Notes: generated by a model not told the origin, from the sequence alone. Positions 8,395-16,391 are shown, numbered from the stretch's first letter. The stretch: 21,717 nucleotides of DNA from MWBF01 sp040772005 (GCA_040772005.1 JAXGYZ010000018.1:1-21717), one strand, 5' to 3'. Numbers and translations are program-made.

Positions 8395-10875
8395 ATGCCC
8401 CTCCAACCCAACGATTCCCTGGCAAACGGGCAATATCGCATCGTCCGACAGCTCGGCCGGGGCGGCTTCGGTTACGTCTACCTGGCAGAAGACACCCTCC
8501 TGCACGAGGAGGTGGCGGTTAAAGAGTTAATCCCCGCGCTGATCGGCGACGAGGCGATGCTCAAGCGCTTTCTCGCTGAGGCCAAGGCCACGATGAAGCT
8601 GGCGCATGACTGCATCGTGCGCACCCACAATGTTTTCAGCGAGCACGACAACTTCTACATCGCCATGGAATACATGCGCGGCGGCTCGCTGGAGAGCGTG
8701 TTGCAGGCCAAGACCGTGCTCTCCGTGGATCAGGCGACGCGGCTCGGCGTCGAGGTGGCCGAGGGACTGGCCTACGCGCATCACCACGGCGTGGTTCACT
8801 GCGACCTCAAGCCCGCCAACATTCTGCTCGACAAGGCCGGCCATGCCAAGGTCGCCGATTTCGGTATCGCCCATGTCTCGGGCCTGGAGATGACGCGCAC
8901 GTGGCAGACGCCGGTCGGATTTGTGGCCGGGACCCTGCCGTATATGTCGCCGGAACAGGCGGACGGCGTGCGCGATGATCCCCGCATAGATGTGTATGCC
9001 CTCGGCGCGGTGCTCTACCGTGCGCTCGCGGGCCAACCCTACCTGGCTTTTGAGCAGCGTGAGACGCCGGGTGCGCAGGCGGATAACGTCTATCGCATCC
9101 GCCATGAAGCGCCAATCCCGCCCAGCCGCCATAACCCGCACGTGCCGCCCTGGCTGGATGCCGTACTGCTGACCGCACTGGCCAAGCAGTCCGCGGAGCG
9201 CCTGCCGGGCGCGCTGGCCTTCCGGGATGCCCTGCTGGGGCAGGGCGCAACCATGACATCGGTGGTGCAGCCTGGCGCGGCAACCCAGGCCGCGCGGGCC
9301 GCCTGGGCTTCCGCCACCTATGTCCCGACACAGGCCATCCCCCAACCGCGCCGCGGCCTGCCGGCATGGCTCGTCGTCGTGCTCGTTGCGGTGGGGCTGC
9401 TTGCAGTCAGTGGCCTTGCCTGGCTGGCCCTGACCGGCGGGCCAGGGCCCGAGGTCGCGCAGGCAGAGCTGCCGACGCCCCCCGCGACCGTGCTGCCCGC
9501 GGATACCGACACCCCTGTACCCGTCGTGATACCCACAGTTCTCATTCCTACAGTCATCGTGCCGTCCGACACGCCGGCGCCGACCGACACCCCCGTGCCT
9601 CCAACCGATACGCCTGTGCCCACTTCACCGCGGCCGACGGACATTCCCATTGTGTCAGACTGTCCGGGCGCGCTCACGCAGTTGGTGGCACTTGGTGATA
9701 CGGCCTATGTAGCCACACAGAGTGACCCGCTCTTGATGCATCAGTCACCGGGCTACACGGCCACCCAAATCGACCGCCTCCAGCCCGGCACACGGATGGT
9801 CATCACAGAAGGCCCCGCCTGCGCCGACGGCCGCTGGTGGTGGAAGGTGCGCACCGAGACCGGAATGCTGGGCTGGGTCGTCGAAGGCAGCGATGACGTA
9901 GACCCACGGTTTATCCTGCCGGTGGACACTTCTCCCCCCACTCCCGTCCCGCAGTTCCAGATTGCCTATCACAGTAACCAGTCCGGCAACTGGGATATCT
10001 GGATCATGAACGCCGATGGGTCCGGGCAGCGGCAACTCTACGCCACCGGACGGGATGAATTCCCCTACGCCTGGTCGCCCGTGACCGGCGAGCTGCTCTA
10101 TACCCAGGGCGACCCGGCAGATCCGGGACGGACCGAACGGGAAGCTTTCAGCCTGGCGCTGGGCACCGGTCAGACCCGCGCGATCACGATGGATATGCGG
10201 AATATCTCCGGTGCAGACTGGTCGCCGGACGGTGGGCGAGTGGTGGTTTCGTCCAATCGCCGGCTGACGCTCAACCCGCAGAACATCTGCAATATCCCCA
10301 TGACCTCCGCGCCGCGACACGATATCCTCATCCTGGATGGCATGGCGACAGTCCCGCTTGTGCGATCAGGCTCGGTTCCCAACGGATACCGTGCCTGCGG
10401 CACCACCTCACCGGCCTGGTCGCCGGACGGTCGCTATATCGCCTTCGCGATGATGGACCGGACGGCGTCATACGATGCCTGGAACATCTATCGCATGAAC
10501 GTCGATGGGTCGGGGGTCTGCCCGCTGGCAGCGGGCGGCAACTGGCACAACGAAAGCCCGTCCTGGTCGCCGGACGGCCAATGGATCGTCTATATTTCTA
10601 ACCGCGGCAGCGGCAGCAAGTATGGCATCTACGTCATGCCTGCCACGTGCGACCTGTCGGTCGCGCCCACGGCGGTCGCTCTGGGCACGGTGCTCGACTC
10701 GCGCGTGCCGAGATGGTCACCCGATCGCACACAGATTGCTTTCTCGGTGCGCAACGCGAACAACTACTACGACATCTACGTGGTCGATGTCGACGCGCAG
10801 GGACACCCGCTGAGTTCGCCGCGCCGCCTGACCTCGGGCGCCAGGTCGGAATCCGGGCCTGTCTGGGTGTACTGA
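8395..10875 (+). CDS. Transmembrane Ser/Thr protein kinase with SH3-like and WD40/TolB-like sensor domains
   Basis: An 826-residue membrane signalling kinase. Residues 14-282 are a PknB-type kinase: Gly loop GRGGFG (21-26), K43, an alpha-C Glu near 62, catalytic loop HCDLKPAN (135-142) with D137, DFG (155-157), and GTLPYMSPEQ. Cysteine replaces arginine in the HRD motif, so this is a non-RD kinase, normally less dependent on activation-loop phosphorylation. One membrane helix spans about 322-347. A Pro/Thr-rich stalk (358-420) leads to an SH3-like domain (423-510) and then about five WSPDG-type beta-propeller repeats (521-826), all expected outside the membrane. AGGAGG (8382-8387) gives a firm start. 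No phosphatase or FHA partner is adjacent. The outer region suggests binding of cell-wall or protein ligands; the ligand is unknown. Confidence 0.94.
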   Translation: MPLQPNDSLANGQYRIVRQLGRGGFGYVYLAEDTLLHEEVAVKELIPALIGDEAMLKRFLAEAKATMKLAHDCIVRTHNVFSEHDNFYIAMEYMRGGSLESVLQAKTVLSVDQATRLGVEVAEGLAYAHHHGVVHCDLKPANILLDKAGHAKVADFGIAHVSGLEMTRTWQTPVGFVAGTLPYMSPEQADGVRDDPRIDVYALGAVLYRALAGQPYLAFEQRETPGAQADNVYRIRHEAPIPPSRHNPHVPPWLDAVLLTALAKQSAERLPGALAFRDALLGQGATMTSVVQPGAATQAARAAWASATYVPTQAIPQPRRGLPAWLVVVLVAVGLLAVSGLAWLALTGGPGPEVAQAELPTPPATVLPADTDTPVPVVIPTVLIPTVIVPSDTPAPTDTPVPPTDTPVPTSPRPTDIPIVSDCPGALTQLVALGDTAYVATQSDPLLMHQSPGYTATQIDRLQPGTRMVITEGPACADGRWWWKVRTETGMLGWVVEGSDDVDPRFILPVDTSPPTPVPQFQIAYHSNQSGNWDIWIMNADGSGQRQLYATGRDEFPYAWSPVTGELLYTQGDPADPGRTEREAFSLALGTGQTRAITMDMRNISGADWSPDGGRVVVSSNRRLTLNPQNICNIPMTSAPRHDILILDGMATVPLVRSGSVPNGYRACGTTSPAWSPDGRYIAFAMMDRTASYDAWNIYRMNVDGSGVCPLAAGGNWHNESPSWSPDGQWIVYISNRGSGSKYGIYVMPATCDLSVAPTAVALGTVLDSRVPRWSPDRTQIAFSVRNANNYYDIYVVDVDAQGHPLSSPRRLTSGARSESGPVWVY

Positions 10876-10934
10876 AGCCTGAGCAGCAGATACTGGAATT
10901 GCCAAAAATGACCGCATAGTTGCGAACCATGTTG

Positions 10935-10943
10935 TGTTATAAT
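10935..10943 (+). promoter_or_regulatory. Predicted extended -10 promoter of the carbonic anhydrase gene
   Basis: TGTTATAAT gives a perfect -10 TATAAT (10938-10943) with the upstream TG of an extended -10. No convincing -35 box lies 16-18 bases upstream. The expected start is near 10950, which leaves only about 10 bases before the ATG at 10960. Confidence 0.6.
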
Positions 10944-10959
10944 CTCCCTGAAAGGAAGC

Positions 10960-11553
10960 ATGTGCAGCGTGGCAGATGAGGAAGGCGGTTCGCCCTGGGT
11001 CCGGCTGATGGCCGGCAATCGACGCTATGTCGCCGGTCAACCGACCCATCCCGACCGGACGCCTGCGCGCCGCCGCGAACTCGCGGCGGGCCAGCGCCCT
11101 TTCGCCGCGATCCTCGGCTGTGCGGATTCACGCGTTCCCCCAGAAATCCTCTTCGATCAGGGCCTGGGCAGCCTGTTTGTCGTCCGTGTCGCCGGCAACA
11201 TCGTGGATGACGCCGTGCTGGGCAGCCTGGAATACGCGGTGGAGCACCTGGGCGTCAGTCTCGTCGTCGTCCTCGGTCACACCGGCTGCGGGGCCGTGCA
11301 AGCAGCTATCAGCGGTGGATCTCCTGCAGGAGCAATTGCGCGTGTGGTCGATGCCATCCTGCCGGCGGTGGAAATCGCCCAGGCGATGCCAGGGGCAGTG
11401 GCAGAAAATGCAGTGCGAGTCAATGTAGCCCGGATGGTCCGTCAACTTGCTGCCGCCGAGCCGATCCTCGCCACGGCCCAGGCAGAAGGACGCTTGCAGA
11501 TTACCGGCGCAATGTACGATCTGTTCACTGGCATAGTCCAGGAAACCGGATAA
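10960..11553 (+). CDS. Beta-class carbonic anhydrase
   Basis: A 197-residue cytoplasmic enzyme interconverting CO2 and bicarbonate. The zinc ligands C54, H107 and C110 appear in CADSRV and HTGCGAV, with the D56-R58 dyad that gates the zinc site. The length is normal for a prokaryotic beta enzyme. AAAGGA (10951-10956) lies only three bases from ATG 10960, which is tight. GTG 10969 is in frame at a more usual distance (194 residues), so the start is ambiguous. It has its own promoter, separate from the kinase gene 84 bases upstream. A formate-oxidising cell makes CO2, and this enzyme would hydrate it, but it could equally serve biosynthetic carboxylases. Confidence 0.94.
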   Translation: MCSVADEEGGSPWVRLMAGNRRYVAGQPTHPDRTPARRRELAAGQRPFAAILGCADSRVPPEILFDQGLGSLFVVRVAGNIVDDAVLGSLEYAVEHLGVSLVVVLGHTGCGAVQAAISGGSPAGAIARVVDAILPAVEIAQAMPGAVAENAVRVNVARMVRQLAAAEPILATAQAEGRLQITGAMYDLFTGIVQETG

Positions 11554-11594
11554 AAACCGATTTAATAACTCGTTTAACGTCAATACTATCCAGC

Positions 11595-11623
11595 TTGACG
11601 GCGGAAGCAACCGTTGATATTAT
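11595..11623 (+). promoter_or_regulatory. Predicted promoter of the ABC importer operon
   Basis: TTGACG (11595-11600) and TATTAT (11618-11623) are separated by 17 bases; each box differs from consensus at one position. The expected start is near 11630. This is the best-matching promoter in the window and would drive the long leader and the five transporter genes. Confidence 0.7.
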
Positions 11624-11632
11624 TACAGCGTA

Positions 11633-11652
11633 GTTGCACGAATGTGCGCAAC
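11633..11652. promoter_or_regulatory. Inverted repeat just downstream of the importer promoter, possible operator or leader hairpin
   Basis: GTTGC (11633-11637) and GCAAC (11648-11652) are perfect inverted arms. An inner GCAC/GTGC pair (11636-11639 and 11644-11647) with loop GAAT gives an alternative hairpin. It starts within a few bases of the predicted transcription start, where a repressor would block initiation. No regulator gene is adjacent. Confidence 0.4.
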
Positions 11653-11686
11653 TCGCTCACAATGTAACTGACCAGGCGATTGGGCG

Positions 11687-11696
11687 AAAGGAGGTG
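11687..11696 (+). other. Perfect Shine-Dalgarno sequence without a start codon
   Basis: AAAGGAGGTG is a full match to the usual 16S rRNA 3' tail, but there is no ATG, GTG or TTG 5-12 bases downstream. It lies in the leader 71 bases before the functional AGGAGG of the binding-protein gene. It may be a remnant, a ribosome standby site, or chance. Confidence 0.5.
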
Positions 11697-11772
11697 GCAG
11701 CGACAGCCACACACTGTTCCGTTGTCCAGACTCAAAGATGCGTTTCATATTGACATCAGGAGGAATGCCCCA

Positions 11773-13914
11773 ATGCGTAAGTTGCAACTGATCCTGGCAC
11801 TGTTGATCGTGTTCACCATGGTGGTGAGTGCCTGTGGCGGCCGCGCCACGCCCACGCCGGAGCCTGTGGCACCGGCAGCCGAAGCGCCCGCAGCCGAAGA
11901 ACCTGCGGCCGAAGAACCTGCGGCCGAAGAACCTGCGGCTGAGGAACCTGCTGCGGAAGAACCTGCCGCAGAAGAACCGGCAGCCGAAGAGCCTGCGGCA
12001 GCGGGCGCCTTCAAGGAAGCCCCTGAATTGGCCGAGCAGGTCGCGGCCGGCACGCTGCCCCCCGTGGACCAGCGCCTGCCCGTCAACCCGCTCGTGACCA
12101 CCCCGGTCGAGTCCGTCGGCAAGTACGGCGGCACCCTCTACACCGCCAGCTGGTGGCCCGAGGCCGGCAACGTCCTGCTCTACTTCGCAGTGGACGCGCC
12201 GATCAAGTGGAAGGCCGACCTGACCGGCTACGAAGTCGCCCTCGTCGAGAGCTACGAGTTCTCCGAGGACGGCCACACCTTCACGATGCACCTGCGCGAA
12301 GGCCTCAAGTGGTCCGACGGCGAGCCCTACACCACGGCGGACTGGAAGTTCTGGTGGGAAGACCTGATCAAGAACCCCGACCAGAAGCTCTACCAGGCGC
12401 CTGCGTACCTGCGCAACACCGATGGCAGCCTCATCGACATCACCTTCCCGGATGACTACACCGTCGTCTGGAGTGCCGACAAGTCCCTGGGCGTCAGCGC
12501 TAACTACATGGCGCAGGGGTCCTGGGAATTCGCCAAGACCATGATGAAGCCGGCCCACTACCTCAAGCAGTTCCATCCCGAATACACCGACGGCGCTGCC
12601 TGGGAAGACATGGAAGCGGCTGACAAGTGGTGGCAGACCGCGGGCTACCCCTGCCTCTTCGCCTGGTGCAACACCGCAGTGTCGGAAGATGGCACCCGCT
12701 ACACCTTCGGCCGCAACGCCTATTTCTGGCGCGTGGACACCGAAGGCAATCAGTTGCCCTACATCGACGCCATTGACGTCGAGATCGTGTCCGACGAGCA
12801 GGTCCGCCTGCTGAACGTCACCCAGGGCAAGTACGACACCGCGTTCCGTGTCATCGGCAACCCGAACGACATCCCCTTGTTGCTCGAAAACGCCGAGGCC
12901 GGCAACTACAAGCTGCTGGACGGCTGGATGAACGGCGCGGGCGCCTGGCCCGGCTACTACGTGAACTCCTGGTACGTTGAGGGCGGCAAGAACTACGAGA
13001 ATGACACGCCCGAGAAGGCCACCGAGATCCGCAATGTGCTGCGCGACAAGCGCTTCCGCCAGGCCCTGTCCCTCGGCATCGACCGCACCCGCATGATCGA
13101 CGTCGCCTGGAACGGCATCGGCGAGGCCAAGCAGGCCACCCTGAGCCCGCAGTCGCCGCACTTCGCCGGTGACAAGGGCCAGGAAGTCTACCAGGCCTGG
13201 GCCAATTCCTACATCGACTTCGACGCCGATGCAGCCAACGCGATGCTGGATGAGATGGGCATGGCCAAGGGCGCGGACGGCTTCCGCACGCTGCCCAGCG
13301 GCGAACCGTTCGTCCTGACGCTGGACATCTCGGACTGGGGCGGCAGCCTCAAGGTGCAGACCGACGCGGCAGCCGAAGCTGAGAAGCAGTGGGAGACCAA
13401 CCTGGGCATCCAGGTCGACGTCAAGAACCTGCAGGGCCAGCCCGACCTGGACATCCGCAACAACAGCGGTTACTTCATGCTGCGCGCGGCCCATGTCTCC
13501 GAGTTGGACATCTGGACCTACCCGGACTGGCTGTTCCCCATCGTCAACCGCTACTACATGCCGCTGGAAGGCAAGTGGTATGCCAAGGGCAAGGACACCT
13601 GCGTGCCCGATCCGGCCATCCCGTACGACTGCGGTGTGAAGCCCGAGGACGGCAGCCCGGCCCAGCGCCTGCAGGCGCTCTACGAGCAGGGTGTGAACGA
13701 GCCCGACGAGCAGAAGCGCAACGAACTGGTCTGGGAAGCCATCCAGATCAACATCGACGAAGGCCCGTTCATCATCGGCATCTCCGGCGACCAGGCCATG
13801 CCTGTCGTCGTGAAGAACTACATGCGCAACATCCCGAACTACGGCGTCGTCGGCCCGTGGGCCCCATCGACCCCCGGCAACACGATCGCCTCGCAGTGGT
13901 GGATGGACAAGTAA
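11773..13914 (+). CDS. ABC importer substrate-binding lipoprotein, family 5 (peptide/oligosaccharide type)
   Basis: A 713-residue lipoprotein that should capture solutes outside the membrane for the importer encoded next. Signal peptide 1-20 ends in the lipobox VSAC with lipidation at C21. Residues 24-76 are a flexible tether with seven AAEEP copies. From about residue 100 onward is an SBP_bac_5 domain: an EFSEDGHTFTMHLREGLKWSDG segment near 160-180 and the RNVLRDKRFRQALSLGIDR helix, both characteristic of the family. It is longer than typical DppA/OppA (about 530-600). The long form resembles binding proteins known for glycosides as well as peptides. AGGAGG (11758-11763), nine bases upstream, sets the start. 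Substrate is not evident. The downstream GH13 gene makes an oligosaccharide plausible. Confidence 0.93.
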   Translation: MRKLQLILALLIVFTMVVSACGGRATPTPEPVAPAAEAPAAEEPAAEEPAAEEPAAEEPAAEEPAAEEPAAEEPAAAGAFKEAPELAEQVAAGTLPPVDQRLPVNPLVTTPVESVGKYGGTLYTASWWPEAGNVLLYFAVDAPIKWKADLTGYEVALVESYEFSEDGHTFTMHLREGLKWSDGEPYTTADWKFWWEDLIKNPDQKLYQAPAYLRNTDGSLIDITFPDDYTVVWSADKSLGVSANYMAQGSWEFAKTMMKPAHYLKQFHPEYTDGAAWEDMEAADKWWQTAGYPCLFAWCNTAVSEDGTRYTFGRNAYFWRVDTEGNQLPYIDAIDVEIVSDEQVRLLNVTQGKYDTAFRVIGNPNDIPLLLENAEAGNYKLLDGWMNGAGAWPGYYVNSWYVEGGKNYENDTPEKATEIRNVLRDKRFRQALSLGIDRTRMIDVAWNGIGEAKQATLSPQSPHFAGDKGQEVYQAWANSYIDFDADAANAMLDEMGMAKGADGFRTLPSGEPFVLTLDISDWGGSLKVQTDAAAEAEKQWETNLGIQVDVKNLQGQPDLDIRNNSGYFMLRAAHVSELDIWTYPDWLFPIVNRYYMPLEGKWYAKGKDTCVPDPAIPYDCGVKPEDGSPAQRLQALYEQGVNEPDEQKRNELVWEAIQINIDEGPFIIGISGDQAMPVVVKNYMRNIPNYGVVGPWAPSTPGNTIASQWWMDK
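11890..11994 (+). repeat. Seven tandem 15-base units encoding the AAEEP tether
   Basis: Seven in-frame 15-base copies, with GCGGCCGAAGAACCT identical in copies 2 and 3, and copies 1 and 4-7 differing mainly at third codon positions. They encode the spacer between lipid anchor and binding domain. In-frame units allow length changes without breaking the gene. Confidence 0.9.
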
Positions 13915-13926
13915 ACCGGCGCTTGT

Positions 13927-13967
13927 GAGCCAGGGTGTCACCTGCAACGACAGAGGCACCCTGGCTC
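13927..13967 (+). promoter_or_regulatory. Stem-loop after the binding-protein gene, probable mRNA stabiliser
   Basis: GAGCCAGGGTG (13927-13937) pairs perfectly with CACCCTGGCTC (13957-13967), and the stem can extend outward by TGT/ACA with one bulged C. It begins 13 bases after the stop codon and has no T-run. This fits protection of the upstream message or partial attenuation rather than full termination, since the transporter genes follow. Confidence 0.65.
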
Positions 13968-14023
13968 CACAGGTCGGCAGCCTGGGAGCCATTCCCCGGG
14001 CTGCGTTGAACGCAATCCTTACT

Positions 14024-14051
14024 GTGGCGGGCGGCTAGGTCCGCCCGCCAC
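14024..14051 (+). promoter_or_regulatory. Second strong GC-rich stem-loop in the importer operon
   Basis: GTGGCGGGCGG (14024-14034) pairs perfectly with CCGCCCGCCAC (14041-14051) around a six-base loop. There is no T-run. With the preceding hairpin it could slow polymerase or block 3' exonucleases. Confidence 0.65.
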
Positions 14052-14099
14052 GCCACCAACCGGGTTGACACAACCTTACGGCAGGCAATGGTGCACGGG

Positions 14100-14115
14100 C
14101 GCGGTCTACACCGCG
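14100..14115 (+). promoter_or_regulatory. Third, smaller stem-loop in the importer operon gap
   Basis: CGCGGT (14100-14105) pairs with ACCGCG (14110-14115) around a four-base loop. It is short and its role is uncertain. Confidence 0.4.
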
Positions 14116-14258
14116 TTGCGGCCGACCCCGTACTCCATCCTGCCGTCACTTGCACTGAGCCAGATACGCAGCGCAATCGCAAAGCCAGCTTACCCCAAAT
14201 CATCCGGCTTAACCCCGCGCTGCGTTCGGAGAAACAGTCTCAGGCCAAGGAGGCGTTC

Positions 14259-15245
14259 ATGTTGAGCTTCATCGTCCGGCGACTTGGCTACGCGCTGATC
14301 ATGGTTGTGCTGGTGTCCTTCGTCAGCTTCGTGATCATCAAGTTGCCCCCCGGAGACTTTCTCACCCAGAAAATAGAACAGCTGCGCTCCCGTGGCGACC
14401 GCAGCGCTGAGGCGCGCATCGACCAGTACCGTGTGCGGTATGGCCTGGATAAGCCCTTCATCGAGCAGTATACCGGTTGGGTCACCAACTTCGTGAGGGG
14501 CGACTTCGGCGAGTCGTTCGAATATGAGCGACCGGTCAAGGACCTGCTGGGCGAACGCCTCCTGTTCACGGTCATTCTTTCCATCGCCACGCTGATTCTC
14601 ACCTGGGCCCTGGCAATACCTCTAGGCGTCTATTCGGCGGTCAGACAATACTCGGTGGGCGACCAGATCATCTCGGTCATCAGCTTCATCGGCCTGGGCA
14701 TGCCCGGCTTCCTGCTGGCGCTCATTATCTTGTATTTCGCCGTGGTCGTGCTGGGCCAGGAAGCCACAGGGCTCTTCTCCAAAGAGTTCGTGGATGCGCC
14801 GTGGAGCTTCGCCCGGGTCGTTGATCTCCTCAAGCATCTCTGGATCCCCGCCCTGGTCAGCGCAGTAACCGGCACGGGCGGCCTCATCCGCATCATGCGC
14901 GGCAACCTGCTCGAGACGCTCGGCCAACCCTTCATCGAAGCAGCCCGCGCTCGCGGCCTGAAGAACAGCACTGTGACCTGGAAGCATGCAGTGCGCATGG
15001 CCATCAACCCGCTGATCGTCATCCTCGGGTCCGAGGCCATTCCCAGCATCTTCGTCGGCAATGCGCTGGTCTCCATCGTGTTGAACCTGCCCACCATCGG
15101 CCCGCTCTTCGTGGAGTCACTGCGCAAGCTGGACATGTACATGGCCGGCACCTGCCTCGTGTTCTTCACGCTGCTGTTGCTCATCGGCAACCTGCTGGCT
15201 GACTTGATGCTGGCGTGGGTCGACCCCCGCATCCGGCTGGAATAG
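14259..15245 (+). CDS. ABC importer permease, DppB/OppB type
   Basis: A 328-residue inner-membrane protein forming half of the translocation channel. Helices are expected near 8-28, 101-128, 135-166, 195-213, 250-276 and 297-320. Residues 30-100 form the outer loop typical of DppB, including the RYGLDKPFIEQY segment. The EAA loop that docks on the ATPase is at 227-250 (EAARARGL then an NPL). The ATG at 14259 is chosen because AAGGAGG (14247-14253) is five bases upstream and MLSFIVRRLGY is a normal family start. The open frame extends to 14088 without support. Confidence 0.94.
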   Translation: MLSFIVRRLGYALIMVVLVSFVSFVIIKLPPGDFLTQKIEQLRSRGDRSAEARIDQYRVRYGLDKPFIEQYTGWVTNFVRGDFGESFEYERPVKDLLGERLLFTVILSIATLILTWALAIPLGVYSAVRQYSVGDQIISVISFIGLGMPGFLLALIILYFAVVVLGQEATGLFSKEFVDAPWSFARVVDLLKHLWIPALVSAVTGTGGLIRIMRGNLLETLGQPFIEAARARGLKNSTVTWKHAVRMAINPLIVILGSEAIPSIFVGNALVSIVLNLPTIGPLFVESLRKLDMYMAGTCLVFFTLLLLIGNLLADLMLAWVDPRIRLE

Positions 15246-15257
15246 AGGAGGACGCAA

Positions 15258-16391
15258 ATGGCTACGACAGCGGTTGCACCCACCAAGCAGGCCCAAAAGA
15301 AACCCGTCAGCCAGAGCTATTGGAGCCTGGTGTGGTGGAAGTTCAAGAAGAACAAGCTGGCCATCGTCGGCGGCATCATCCTCATCGTGATGTACTTCAC
15401 GATGGTGGTGATACCCGAGTTCATCTCCCCTTACGCGCTCGAACGCTCCTCGGAATACACCGCGGCCAAACCGCAGGCCATCCGGTTCGTGGATTCCGAG
15501 GGCAAATGGCAGGCGCCCTTCGTCTATGGCCTGGAACGCAAGGTGGACACCAAGACCCGCACGCGCTTCTACGTGGACGATACCACGCGGAAGTATCCCG
15601 TGCGACTCTTCGTCAAGGGCGATCCTTACAAGCTGCTCGGGTTGATCCCGATGAACATCCACCTGTTCGGCACCACCTCGGATGACCCGAAGGCCTCGGT
15701 GTTCATCATGGGCACCGATTCGCTGGGCCGCGACTATTTCTCGCGCATCATCTACGGCGGGCGTCTGTCCCTGATGATCGGTCTCATCGGCCAGTTCCTG
15801 ACCCTGGTCCTGGGCAGCGTATTGGGCGCCATCTCCGGCTACTACGGCGGCACAGTGGATGTCATCATCCAGCGTGTTACGGAGTTCCTGGCCGCCTTCC
15901 CGGATATTCCGCTGTTCATGGCGCTGGCCGCGGCCATTCCCAAGTTCTGGTCGCCTATCCTGGTGTACTTCATGCTCACGGTCATCCTGGCATTCGTGCG
16001 CTGGGGTGGCCTGGCACGGCAGGTGCGCGGCCTGATCCTGTCGCTGCGCGAGCGTGAATACGTCCTGGCAGCCAAGAGCTTCGGCGCGGAGGATTCACGG
16101 CTGATGCTTCAGCACCTCCTGCCGGGCACCATGAGCCACGTCATCGTCATCGCCACGCTGTCGATTCCCGGCATGATCCTGGCCGAAACGGCCTTGAGCT
16201 GGCTGGGGCTCGGTCTGCGCCCCCCGCTGACAAGCTGGGGCGTCCTCCTGCAGGAAGCCGGCAACGTCAGCGCCATCCGGTTCTACCCGTGGCTGCTGTT
16301 GACTATCCCCTTCCTGTTGCTCGTCATCCTGGCCTACAACATGTTGGGCGACGGCCTGCGCGATGCGCTCGACCCGTACGGCGGACGGTAG
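15258..16391 (+). CDS. ABC importer permease, DppC/YejE-like, with enlarged first loop
   Basis: A 377-residue membrane partner of the preceding permease. A cytoplasmic N-tail (1-32) precedes helix 1 (33-55). Residues 56-150 form an unusually long loop, expected outside, before the GTDSLGRDYFSRIIYG motif that marks the DppC core. The EAA loop is near LAAKSFGAEDSRL, and five further helices follow. A similar enlarged first loop occurs in YejE-type permeases and in some glycoside importers, whereas ordinary DppC is about 300 residues. AGGAGG (15246-15251) sets the start, 12 bases after the previous stop codon. Confidence 0.93.
   Translation: MATTAVAPTKQAQKKPVSQSYWSLVWWKFKKNKLAIVGGIILIVMYFTMVVIPEFISPYALERSSEYTAAKPQAIRFVDSEGKWQAPFVYGLERKVDTKTRTRFYVDDTTRKYPVRLFVKGDPYKLLGLIPMNIHLFGTTSDDPKASVFIMGTDSLGRDYFSRIIYGGRLSLMIGLIGQFLTLVLGSVLGAISGYYGGTVDVIIQRVTEFLAAFPDIPLFMALAAAIPKFWSPILVYFMLTVILAFVRWGGLARQVRGLILSLREREYVLAAKSFGAEDSRLMLQHLLPGTMSHVIVIATLSIPGMILAETALSWLGLGLRPPLTSWGVLLQEAGNVSAIRFYPWLLLTIPFLLLVILAYNMLGDGLRDALDPYGGR

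Larger units (their letters stand above)
13915..14258 (+). other. 344-base intra-operon gap rich in stem-loops, no gene seen
   Basis: No supported coding region lies between the binding-protein and permease genes. The gap holds three stem-loops (13927-13967, 14024-14051, 14100-14115), a small inverted repeat GGTTG-ACA-CAACC (14063-14075) and the permease ribosome-binding site AAGGAGG (14247-14253). A TTGACA at 14065-14070 has no acceptable -10 box, so I do not call an internal promoter. Confidence 0.7.

Noticed and set aside
11561..11589. Second promoter candidate TTTAAT/TACTAT after the carbonic anhydrase gene
   Set aside because: The match is much poorer than the adjacent TTGACG/TATTAT pair, and AT-rich sequence gives such matches by chance.
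11880..12005. CRISPR-like array suggested by regular repeats
   Set aside because: The units are 15 bases with no spacers and are in frame within a lipoprotein tether.
11623..13992. Very long open frame (789 codons) on the - strand opposite the binding-protein gene
   Set aside because: The + strand frame has signal peptide, lipobox, family motifs and a strong ribosome-binding site. The antisense frame is low-complexity in Arg/Gly/Val and results from GC-rich codon bias.
14065..14090. Internal promoter for the permease gene based on TTGACA at 14065
   Set aside because: No acceptable -10 box at 16-18 bases; the TTGACA is also part of a small inverted repeat.
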